A stretch of DNA of 10,959 nucleotides from Verrucomicrobia bacterium UBA3222 (GTDB lineage Bacteria; Verrucomicrobiota; Verrucomicrobiia; Opitutales; UBA9783). The stretch lies in contig DEWA01000029.1 in assembly GCA_002363035.1 (NCBI GenBank), positions 1 to 10,959 on the forward strand, read 5' to 3'. Positions 1 to 5,574 of this stretch are shown one piece after another. The translations under genes were made by a program, and so were the position numbers. Position 1 is the stretch's first letter; every line of letters starts with the position of its first letter. The notes beneath the pieces are model-generated. The model made no database searches, was not told where the DNA came from, and saw nothing but the letters and a program-made list of their open reading frames with translations.

Positions 1-1043
1 TTGCTGGAATGATGCAAAATTTCGCCGACGTCCATCGTTTGATCGAACGTCTTCCAATCTTTCGGCAACGGCAATTCTTTCCCGCGATAAAGTGCTTTCG
101 ACAATCCGCAGTTGAAGATATCAGTTGTTTTAACGGCACCGCAATCGAGTGCCGCGGCAACGGTGACGGCTTTAAAAACCGACCCGGGTTCATAGACATT
201 CGAAAGCGCAACGTTGGTCAATGCTTCCGTTCTATATCGTCGATAGTGATTGGAATCGAAAAAGGGAACCGTCACGCACGCCAGGACTTCGCCCGTCGCG
301 GGATGCGTCACCAACGCCTGAATAGATTGCGCATGAAGGCGTTCCCGCGCTTCCGATAAAATTGCTTCGACCGACTGCTGAATTCGGTCGTCCAACGTCA
401 GTTCAACGGTATAACCGTCCGTCGGCTCGAGAGTATGTTTGCGGTATTGTCGCATTTCGTCGCCTTTCCCGTTCACTTCGTACGCCACCCAACCGTCCTG
501 TCCTTTGAGAAAAAACTGCATCAAGTTTTCGATGCCGCAAACGGGTTGCCCTTCGGTATTGATGAAACCGACGATGTAACTCATGCTCGGCGCATGCAGG
601 TAACGCCGTTGAAATTTACGATTACCGTACACGCCCTTAATGCGCAGGGCTTTAATCTTTTCGTAAGACGCTTCAGAGACCTCTTTCGCCAGAGATTTCC
701 ATCGAATTTGCGACGGCTTCCAAAGATCTTCCAAATCGGACGGCGAAAGCTTCAAAATATCCGCCAATAACGGCAATTTTTCGCGATCTTTCTCCAAAAT
801 TTGCGTTAAATCGACGCCGACGTCATAGACGGACTGTTGCAATGTTAAGGGATGCCCTTTGCAATCGATGACGGTTCCGCGCGAAGCGGGAATGATGCGG
901 GTACGTTGGCGTGCGCTTTTTAGAAATCCGTCAAACCGATGTCCGTAATATCCCAGGTAAAGAAAACGCGAAGCAATGACCGCAAATCCAGTCGCAAACA
1001 GTGCGACGACGGCATAACAGCGTTTTGAAAACAACGGTGACAT
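1..1043 (-). CDS. ftsI: Class B penicillin-binding protein (FtsI/PBP3-type septal transpeptidase), 3' end missing
   Basis: Peptidoglycan DD-transpeptidase that cross-links septal wall, anchored in the inner membrane with its catalytic domain in the periplasm. The 347 complete codons visible begin MSPLFSKRCYAV. A single membrane segment lies at about residues 9-30. A PBP-dimer domain follows, with the typical 'PASRGTVIDCKGHPL' near residues 52-66 and 'VELTLDDRIQQSVE' ahead of the transpeptidase domain. The active-site SxxK motif is S288-V-F-K inside 'YEPGSVFKAVT', and the SxN motif begins at S346-S347 with its Asn codon cut by the window edge. The KTG motif and C-terminus are outside. The ATG overlaps the ftsL stop codon (TGATG), so translation is probably coupled. 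Position after ftsL favours FtsI over a PBP2/SpoVD-type enzyme, which cannot be excluded without the C-terminus. It is a member of the mraZ operon. Confidence 0.9.
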   Translation of the reverse strand, partial: MSPLFSKRCYAVVALFATGFAVIASRFLYLGYYGHRFDGFLKSARQRTRIIPASRGTVIDCKGHPLTLQQSVYDVGVDLTQILEKDREKLPLLADILKLSPSDLEDLWKPSQIRWKSLAKEVSEASYEKIKALRIKGVYGNRKFQRRYLHAPSMSYIVGFINTEGQPVCGIENLMQFFLKGQDGWVAYEVNGKGDEMRQYRKHTLEPTDGYTVELTLDDRIQQSVEAILSEARERLHAQSIQALVTHPATGEVLACVTVPFFDSNHYRRYRTEALTNVALSNVYEPGSVFKAVTVAAALDCGAVKTTDIFNCGLSKALYRGKELPLPKDWKTFDQTMDVGEILHHSS

Positions 1044-1342
1044 CAGCGGTTATAAGCCAAAGAAATTTTCACCGGAAGGCGGTTATCGTTGTTAATCCAA
1101 AGCATACGCCGTGCCGAATGTTTTGCGTAAAGAATTCCCTGTTGATGTTGCCAATGCGCCAGGTAAAGATCCATGCGCCGATCGAGCGTCCGTAACTTTT
1201 GCAGTTCCCTTTCCAGATTTTTTATCTGCAAGGCCTGCTTGGAAGCGGCATAGCGCATGCCGAACAGACTGAACGCACCCGTTGTCGCCAGGCAAAAAAA
1301 GGCGACAATCCCGTATTTATACTTTAGGAGTTTCATATTCAT
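1043..1342 (-). CDS. ftsL: FtsL-like cell division protein
   Basis: Small bitopic division protein of 99 residues, the usual FtsL size. A short basic cytoplasmic tail (MNMKLLKYK) is followed by one membrane segment at about residues 10-29. A charged, heptad-like region at about 31-65 ('LQIKNLERELQKLRTL') is likely a coiled coil. In other bacteria FtsL pairs with FtsB/DivIC and FtsQ/DivIB and activates the septal synthase FtsW-FtsI. FtsL sequences diverge too far for recognition by identity alone, so the call rests on size, topology and its place between rsmH and the PBP gene. Its ATG overlaps the rsmH stop as ATGA, and its own stop overlaps the next ATG, a tight translationally coupled string. 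A second ATG two codons downstream is an alternative start. Confidence 0.75.
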   Translation of the reverse strand: MNMKLLKYKYGIVAFFCLATTGAFSLFGMRYAASKQALQIKNLERELQKLRTLDRRMDLYLAHWQHQQGILYAKHSARRMLWINNDNRLPVKISLAYNR

Positions 1343-2250
1343 AACTTTTTTAAAATTCTCAGTTTCGCCGAACGTGCTCTCGGATTGGATGCAACCTCAG
1401 CCTCCGTCGCCGTTATCGGTTTGCGTGTCACCAATGTCGCCCGCACCGTTTTTAACTGTCGCGGTTGCGCATCGTCCCGCGTCAGACTGCGACCGCACCA
1501 ATCGTAGAAATGCCGCTTCACGATACGATCTTCCAGCGAATGGAACGTAATCACCGCTAATAAACCGTCGGAGTTTAGGCATTCAAAAGCCGCCTTTAAT
1601 CCGCGCTCCAGATGGTTCAGTTCGTCATTGACCGCAATACGCAACCCCTGGAACACGCGCGTCGCCGCATGTAGGTGAGGCTTTTTGGATTTGGCAATCG
1701 ACGTATGCCGTTCCAGGAAAGCAACAAAATCCGTCGTTGTTTCCCAGTTTTCGTTTTCCCGATGTTCCAAAATCGCCCGCACGACCGATCGCCACTGCGG
1801 CTCCTCGCCGTATTCGCGAATAGCTTGTGTCAATGCTTCGGGAGAGGCTTTTTTCAAAAAATCGCGCGCCGACAAACCGATAGTCGGGTTCATCCGCATG
1901 TCGAGCGGACCTTCATTGCGAAACGAAAACCCGCGCCTTGGTGTTTCAAGTTGGAACGAAGAAACTCCCAAATCCAACAGGACGCCTTCAAAGGTTCGAT
2001 GCAGGTCGGCGATTTCAGAAAAGTTGATTTGAAAAAACTCAAAGCGCGTCGGAAATTCTTTTTTCAGATATTCCGAACGTCCAGACGCTTCCGGATCGGT
2101 ATCGGTCGCAACAATATATAAAGAAGGGTTTTGTTTCAACAGAGCTTCGGAATGTCCGCCACCGCCGAACGTTCCGTCCCACACCGTTCCGCAAACGTCC
2201 TTAAACGCCTGCAGGATTTCTGTTTTTAAAACCGGTGTGTGCCCTTCCAT
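1339..2250 (-). CDS. rsmH: 16S rRNA (cytosine(1402)-N(4))-methyltransferase RsmH (MraW)
   Basis: S-adenosylmethionine-dependent enzyme that N4-methylates C1402 in the decoding centre of 16S rRNA. The 303 residues are close to the family's usual 300-315. The N-terminus is canonical ('MEGHTPVLKTEIL'). The SAM-binding loop 'GTFGGGGHSEALL' is at about residues 26-38, and 'ATDTDPEA' at about 48-55 holds the acidic residue expected to contact SAM. The family signatures 'VLLDLGVSSFQLETPRRGFSF', 'GPLDMRMNP' and, near the C-terminus, 'ITFHSLEDRIVKRHF' are all intact, so it should be active. It starts 1 nt after the mraZ stop codon and ends overlapping the ftsL start. There is no strong Shine-Dalgarno sequence, which suggests coupling to mraZ translation. 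Confidence 0.97.
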   Translation of the reverse strand: MEGHTPVLKTEILQAFKDVCGTVWDGTFGGGGHSEALLKQNPSLYIVATDTDPEASGRSEYLKKEFPTRFEFFQINFSEIADLHRTFEGVLLDLGVSSFQLETPRRGFSFRNEGPLDMRMNPTIGLSARDFLKKASPEALTQAIREYGEEPQWRSVVRAILEHRENENWETTTDFVAFLERHTSIAKSKKPHLHAATRVFQGLRIAVNDELNHLERGLKAAFECLNSDGLLAVITFHSLEDRIVKRHFYDWCGRSLTRDDAQPRQLKTVRATLVTRKPITATEAEVASNPRARSAKLRILKKL

Positions 2251-2251
2251 T

Positions 2252-2710
2252 CTACAATCCCAACTGTTGCAACAAGTTGCTCATTTCGTTCTCCTCGTCT
2301 TCGAACGAAACCTCACTGTACATGCGATAACGCTCCGGTTCCCAAATGTTGAAAGTCGCGTAACTGCCGACCAACAATGCGTTTTTCTCCAAATGTGCAT
2401 GTCGGATGAGCTTTTCGGACAGCGTAATGCGTCCTTGTTTATCGCAACCGAACGTATCGGCTTGAGAAAATAACTTTGCGAGTACCTTTTGTCCTTTCGT
2501 ATCTCCCAGACTGACCGCCGACACTTTTTCTTCCAAACGCGCCACCATCTTCGGCGGATAAATCGTAATACAACCGATAGGGTTCGGAAGCGCCAGGTAT
2601 GCATCGGTTTCATCGCCGACAAATCGCCATTTTGACGGGATACACAGGCGGTTTTTCGCATCCAACTGGTGCGAAAATTCACCGACAAAAATGTTTCCCA
2701 AAATTCCCAT
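2252..2710 (-). CDS. mraZ: Transcriptional regulator MraZ
   Basis: DNA-binding regulator of the division and cell wall cluster, usually its first gene. It has two tandem SpoVT/AbrB-like halves that form ring oligomers. The 152 residues match the usual length. The first half carries 'HQLDAKNRLCIPSKWR' (D17-x-K-N-R21, with Asn in place of the common Gly). The second carries 'FGCDKQGRITLSEKL' (D90-K-x-G-R94). The C-terminal half ends with the typical 'NIWEPERY' stretch. The ATG at 2710 lies about 32 nt below the predicted transcription start. Its leader shows no clear Shine-Dalgarno sequence (GCGTCGATACCTGC before ATG). The upstream GTGGG boxes argue for autoregulation. In characterised bacteria MraZ represses or activates its own operon through such repeats. 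Confidence 0.97.
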   Translation of the reverse strand: MGILGNIFVGEFSHQLDAKNRLCIPSKWRFVGDETDAYLALPNPIGCITIYPPKMVARLEEKVSAVSLGDTKGQKVLAKLFSQADTFGCDKQGRITLSEKLIRHAHLEKNALLVGSYATFNIWEPERYRMYSEVSFEDEENEMSNLLQQLGL

Positions 2711-2735
2711 GCAGGTATCGACGCCTTATAAGTTC

Positions 2736-2770
2736 ACCACTTTGTTACATTGTCCCCCACAATCTCCCAC
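2736..2770 (-). promoter_or_regulatory. MraZ box: GTGGG repeats on a 10-bp period
   Basis: On the minus strand GTGGG occurs at 2770-2766 and again at 2760-2756, exactly 10 bp apart. The next register (2750-2746, ATGTA) is blank, and a degenerate GTGGT falls in the following one at 2740-2736. Characterised MraZ operators are short TGGG-containing direct repeats spaced by one helical turn ahead of mraZ. Here the two perfect boxes sit between the -35 and -10 elements, so bound MraZ would compete with RNA polymerase, which suggests autorepression. Confidence 0.7.
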
Positions 2771-2777
2771 CTGTCAA
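2749..2777 (-). promoter_or_regulatory. Sigma70-type promoter of the mraZ operon
   Basis: Read on the minus strand, a perfect -35 TTGACA (2777-2772) is followed by a 17-nt spacer and a -10 GACAAT (2754-2749, 4 of 6 matches to TATAAT). The predicted transcription start is about 2742, giving a leader of about 32 nt before the mraZ ATG. It should drive mraZ, rsmH, ftsL and the PBP gene. Confidence 0.7.
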
Positions 2778-2921
2778 CAATATCGACCCGATTTTTTTAA
2801 AAAACAAACATCAAAAATTTTTCGGGTACTTCGGAAGCGGAAAAGTAAAAATTTAAAGCACCGTATTAGTGAAAAAAACGGGTGTGGGTGCCGTGCTTTG
2901 TATTCGCAAAAGCTATGTTTT

Positions 2922-2945
2922 ATTCGGCAAAAAAATTTGCCGAAT
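2922..2945. repeat. Perfect 10-bp inverted repeat with AAAA centre
   Basis: ATTCGGCAAA (2922-2931) and TTTGCCGAAT (2936-2945) are exact reverse complements around AAAA. Neither strand has a run of T after the right arm, so it is not a standard rho-independent terminator. Near-copies of one arm are TATTCGCAAA at 2901-2910 and, inverted, TTGCGAA at 3008-3014. A dimeric regulator's operator is the simplest reading. An RNA hairpin is the alternative. Confidence 0.6.
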
Positions 2946-3007
2946 TTATCGAAAATTGCTTATAGACGCCTTTGTAAAAACAAATACACTCGGTTTTGAA
3001 AAAAATC

Positions 3008-3038
3008 TTGCGAACGCGGGTAACGCTGGAAGTATAAT
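3008..3038 (+). promoter_or_regulatory. Promoter directly abutting the metallopeptidase start codon
   Basis: A consensus -10 TATAAT lies at 3033-3038. The best -35 match is TTGCGA at 3008-3013 (4 of 6) with a long 19-nt spacer. Transcription would begin near 3045, the A of the ATG, predicting a leaderless mRNA. The -35 overlaps a half-site of the inverted repeat at 2922-2945. Confidence 0.5.
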
Positions 3039-3044
3039 AAAGGC

Positions 3045-3722
3045 ATGCAGGAATATCTCTATTACATTATTTTGCCGCTTGTTCTGGGGTTATGGGCGCA
3101 GTTTCAGGTACATTCCAAATACTCGAAATGGTCGCAGGTACGTTCCAAAAGCGGTGTTCGAGGGAAGGATGCGGCGGCGGCGGTGATGGAGCAAGCCGGC
3201 ATTCACGATGTGGCAATTGTCCGTATCGAAGGAAAATTAACCGATCACTACGATCCAATCCATCGGCGGTTGGCGCTCAGTGAAGATAATTACAACGGCA
3301 CGTCCTTGGCGGCGCTGGGTGTTGCGGCGCATGAAGCCGGGCATGCCGTTCAGCATAAAGAAGCTTATGCGCCATTACAGTGGCGTTCGGCGTTGATTCC
3401 CGTAACAAATTTTTCCTGTCAGCTGTTGCCGTTTGTGATTCTCGGCGGAGTTTTTCTCAATTTCCTCGGATTGATTAAAATTGCGGTGTATATTTATCTC
3501 ATTTTGGCGATTTTCCAGCTTGTGACGCTTCCGGTGGAATTTGACGCCAGTCGCCGCGCCAAAAAAGCTTTGGCGGGATTATCGATTATCGACGAGGAAG
3601 AGCAAGTCGGCGTCGGCGAGACCTTAAATGCGGCGGCATTCACGTACGTTGCGGCGTTCATTGCTTCCCTCGGAACGTTGCTGTATTACTTGTCGATGTT
3701 ATCCCGAAGACGCGATGACTGA
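3045..3722 (+). CDS. YugP-type membrane zinc metallopeptidase (Zn_peptidase_2 family)
   Basis: Membrane-embedded zinc protease related to Bacillus YugP; the substrate is unknown for the family. The 225 residues are near the usual 220-235. An N-terminal membrane segment (about 5-21) leads into 'SGVRGKDAAAAVMEQAGI', the family's typical opening. 'GKLTDHYDPIHRRLALSE' at about 63-80 also matches the family. The zinc motif is H96-E-A-G-H100 in 'AAHEAGHAVQH', and E165 in 'LPVEFDAS' is the likely third ligand. Two hydrophobic segments at about 127-162 and one at about 196-217 follow. The ATG at 3045 is chosen because the family N-terminus begins there. The only purine-rich sequence upstream (AAAGG) ends 1 nt before it, too close for a ribosome site, which fits a leaderless message. 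The gene overlaps the Nudix gene by 8 nt. Confidence 0.9.
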   Translation: MQEYLYYIILPLVLGLWAQFQVHSKYSKWSQVRSKSGVRGKDAAAAVMEQAGIHDVAIVRIEGKLTDHYDPIHRRLALSEDNYNGTSLAALGVAAHEAGHAVQHKEAYAPLQWRSALIPVTNFSCQLLPFVILGGVFLNFLGLIKIAVYIYLILAIFQLVTLPVEFDASRRAKKALAGLSIIDEEEQVGVGETLNAAAFTYVAAFIASLGTLLYYLSMLSRRRDD

Positions 3723-4317
3723 GAAAAAACCTTCATGGACATGGGATAAGAAGCGTCCCGAACCGTGGGTTGTGGATGCCGAAACAACGAAGGGTTCGTA
3801 CTTTTTCGGCAATTTGTACACCTGCCGCGCGCATAATTCCAAGAGCTCGGTTGATTTCGATGTCATCGACGGCAAGGATGTCGTTATCTGCCTTGCGATT
3901 ACTTCGAAAAACGAACTGGTGCTTGTCAGCCAATTTCGTCCCGGGTGTAAAGACTTATCGTTGGAACTTCCGGGTGGCGGTATCGAAAAAGGTGAAGATC
4001 CAATACATGCCCTGCACCGCGAATTGCGCGAGGAAAGCGGTTATACGGGAGAAAATCCGATCTTACTTTACGCTTGTTATTTCAATCCGGCTTGTTTTAA
4101 TTCGCACATTTATTTTTATCTCCTGCAAAATTGCGAAAAAACGTGCGATACGGATTTCGACCCGACGGAAGATTGCGCCACCTATCTTTTGCCACTCGAA
4201 CATTTGGAGGATGCCATGGATCGGCAGATTTTTCAAAACGCCGTCACGGTGACGGCTTTGGGGTTGTTGCGATGTTGGTTGGTGAAACAAGGGGAAAAAA
4301 CGTCATCGAGTATTTAA
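3715..4317 (+). CDS. Nudix hydrolase, ADP-ribose pyrophosphatase-like
   Basis: Probable nucleoside-diphosphate-X hydrolase that cleaves a pyrophosphate bond in a small substrate such as ADP-ribose; cytosolic. The protein has 200 residues. The Nudix box is complete at residues 88-110, 'GGIEKGEDPIHALH' then 'RELREESGY', matching Gx5Ex7REUxEExGU, so the Mg-binding glutamates E103, E106 and E107 are present. 'VLVSQFRPGCKDLSLELPGG' just before it is the pattern of ADP-ribose/NudF-type enzymes, which is where the substrate guess comes from. The start chosen is the ATG at 3715, overlapping the peptidase stop by 8 nt. A longer in-frame extension to 3628 lies inside the peptidase gene and is unlikely. 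It is probably translated by coupling; only a weak GAAG precedes it. Confidence 0.9.
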   Translation: MTEKKPSWTWDKKRPEPWVVDAETTKGSYFFGNLYTCRAHNSKSSVDFDVIDGKDVVICLAITSKNELVLVSQFRPGCKDLSLELPGGGIEKGEDPIHALHRELREESGYTGENPILLYACYFNPACFNSHIYFYLLQNCEKTCDTDFDPTEDCATYLLPLEHLEDAMDRQIFQNAVTVTALGLLRCWLVKQGEKTSSSI

Positions 4318-4329
4318 CATCTGATGGGG

Positions 4330-4379
4330 AACGGTACATTTAGCGGATTTTTTCACCAAAAAGCGTAATTTACCGTTTT
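4330..4379 (+). terminator. Imperfect hairpin downstream of the Nudix gene, possible terminator
   Basis: AACGGTA (4330-4336) pairs with TACCGTT (4371-4377). Within the loop ATT/AAT, GC/GC and TTTTT/AAAAA can extend the stem with mismatches up to a short TCACC loop. Only four T's follow (4376-4379), so termination strength is doubtful. It lies 13 nt after the stop codon, where a terminator for the peptidase-Nudix unit is expected. Confidence 0.35.
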
Positions 4380-4561
4380 AGACAATACCTGCGTGGTACA
4401 CGTTTGTTGTATATATGTATCCCTGCGCGTACGACTGTTTTTAAAATATCTGCTTAAAAATCCAAAATCCAACGATTATCCGCGTCGGTATTGCAAAAAA
4501 ATAACCTTTTTAAACAATAACTAAAAACACTTCCGAACAATAAAAAAACCTACGAAAAGTA

Positions 4562-4590
4562 TTGACAATTTTATAAAATTTTGTTAAACT
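4562..4590 (+). promoter_or_regulatory. Promoter-like sequence pointing into the pseudouridine synthase 3' end
   Basis: A perfect TTGACA (4562-4567), a 17-nt spacer and TAAACT (4585-4590, 4 of 6) form a plausible plus-strand promoter. No plus-strand gene follows. Transcription from about 4597 would run antisense to the gene ending at 4606. The spacer contains the A/T-only palindrome AATTTTATAAAATT. The rest of the 4318-4605 convergent gap shows no gene and no clear terminator for the minus-strand gene. Confidence 0.4.
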
Positions 4591-4605
4591 TATCGCATCT
4601 TGTTT

Positions 4606-5370
4606 TTACATTTGCAACCAACTACATTCGATTGCGCATTTCCCAAAATCCCACTCCGAAGGATATTTGGCTTCGAAAGTTATCTTACCAAAGATAAAAG
4701 AAACCTTCTCTGCATGTAGATAAAGCCGTTCTGCTTTTAAACGTTTATTCCATGCAAAGTCGCCGTACGTTCTGTCGCCCAAAATCGGGAAACCGCGGGC
4801 GGCACATTGCACGCGCAGTTGGTGTGTACGCCCCGTGAGCGGTTGAAGTTCGATTAAACTCATGGTTTCGTTTTTAAAACGTATGGTTTTTAAAAGGCAG
4901 ACTTTGGTTTTTGCCCACATACCGCGATCCTTGGTACAGCGTGTTCGAACGTAAGCCCCTTTGTGTTGAACATCCAGGCAATCGCGCCAAACAAGCGGCT
5001 TTTCGGGGAAAAATCCTTTAACGATCGCATGATAAATTTTTTGCACGCGATGTATTTTAAAAAGTGCGCGCACCTGTTGCGTTGCTTCAAAATCCGTGCT
5101 CAACAACATCAACCCCGATGTCGGGCTGTCCAAGCGATTGAGGAGGTAAATGTAATTTTCGCCGATTTTGTAGGCTTCTTTTTCCAAATCGTACGGTGCT
5201 TCCAGCAACGCCTGCTGACAAATTTCGTTATCATTAGGATGCGACCGAACACCGCATGGTTTATAAACGGCGAGTACGGATGAAATGGATTTGACAACAA
5301 AAACACCCGCATGCCACGGAAGATTGACATTAATCTGTTCCGAAGAACTTTGTTGCCCAACCGCCTCCAT
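4606..5370 (-). CDS. RluA-family RNA pseudouridine synthase
   Basis: Converts uridine to pseudouridine in RNA; the target (23S rRNA or tRNA) cannot be told from sequence. From the ATG at 5370 it has 254 residues and consists of the catalytic domain with no N-terminal S4 domain. Motif I is 'VLAVYKPCGVRSHP' at about residues 32-45. Motif II is 'LLNRLDSPTSGLML' at about 76-89, with catalytic D81. Motif III is 'LTGRTHQLRVQC', followed by 'LGDRTYGDF'. Asn78 replaces the His common in HRLD, which I recall as usual in verrucomicrobial relatives, so it is not a sign of inactivity. The frame opens after a TGA with a TTG at 5376, two codons earlier. ATG 5370 is preferred because the predicted transcription start (about 5372) lies downstream of that TTG. 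Confidence 0.88.
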   Translation of the reverse strand: MEAVGQQSSSEQINVNLPWHAGVFVVKSISSVLAVYKPCGVRSHPNDNEICQQALLEAPYDLEKEAYKIGENYIYLLNRLDSPTSGLMLLSTDFEATQQVRALFKIHRVQKIYHAIVKGFFPEKPLVWRDCLDVQHKGAYVRTRCTKDRGMWAKTKVCLLKTIRFKNETMSLIELQPLTGRTHQLRVQCAARGFPILGDRTYGDFAWNKRLKAERLYLHAEKVSFIFGKITFEAKYPSEWDFGKCAIECSWLQM

Positions 5371-5378
5371 CCTCAATC

Positions 5379-5408
5379 ATTGTAAATGCGTCTGTGTCAA
5401 AACTTCAA
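5379..5408 (-). promoter_or_regulatory. Promoter abutting the pseudouridine synthase start
   Basis: On the minus strand TTGAAG (5408-5403, 4 of 6) is followed by an 18-nt spacer and TACAAT (5384-5379, 5 of 6). The predicted start at about 5372 leaves a leader of only about 2 nt before ATG 5370. A perfect TTGACA at 5400-5395 lies in the spacer but has no good -10 at the right distance. The rest of the 5409-5568 gap holds nothing recognised beyond the palindrome at 5557-5574. Confidence 0.4.
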
Positions 5409-5556
5409 ACATCGATGCAAAAATCTTTTCCGAACAACCTCTGTTTTTTTATGAAATTTTGTTTTTTCGTTAAACGACATACGCGATTTCTAAACGGAGC
5501 ATTTTTGGCAACAATGTTCCCCACCCTGCTTTAAATATCTGCTATTACACTGTTCC

Positions 5557-5574
5557 CGACGATAATTATCATCG
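5557..5574 (-). repeat. Near-perfect palindrome overlapping the feoB stop codon
   Basis: CGACGATAATTATCATCG is a palindrome apart from one pair, which in the minus-strand RNA becomes a U-G wobble. The RNA could fold a 7-bp stem with an AAUU loop containing the feoB stop codon. The core GATAATTATC resembles Fur-box half-sites, but the location is 3' of the gene and the half-site arrangement is not canonical. No T-run follows, so it is not a good terminator. Confidence 0.4.

Larger units (their letters stand above)
2711..3044. other. AT-rich divergent regulatory region between mraZ and the metallopeptidase gene
   Basis: This 334-bp stretch holds no convincing gene. It contains the mraZ promoter and MraZ boxes at its left end. 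An A/T-rich tract spans about 2790-2880. A perfect inverted repeat lies at 2922-2945, and a TATAAT-type promoter abuts the peptidase start at its right end. Overlapping short reading frames here are low-complexity extensions of shadow frames. Confidence 0.6.

Noticed and set aside
1675..2121. Long plus-strand reading frames opposite rsmH (up to 148 codons)
   Set aside because: They lie wholly antisense to an intact, strongly conserved rsmH and give Arg/Phe-rich, motif-free translations typical of shadow frames.
2783..2845. Possible ACCCGA/TCGGGT hairpin around the A/T tract
   Set aside because: Only six base pairs with a loop of over 30 nt and no T-run in a useful place.
5131..5148. NRLD instead of HRLD in the pseudouridine synthase active site as a sign of inactivity
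   Set aside because: The catalytic Asp is present, and the Asn form is, to my recollection, usual in verrucomicrobial relatives.
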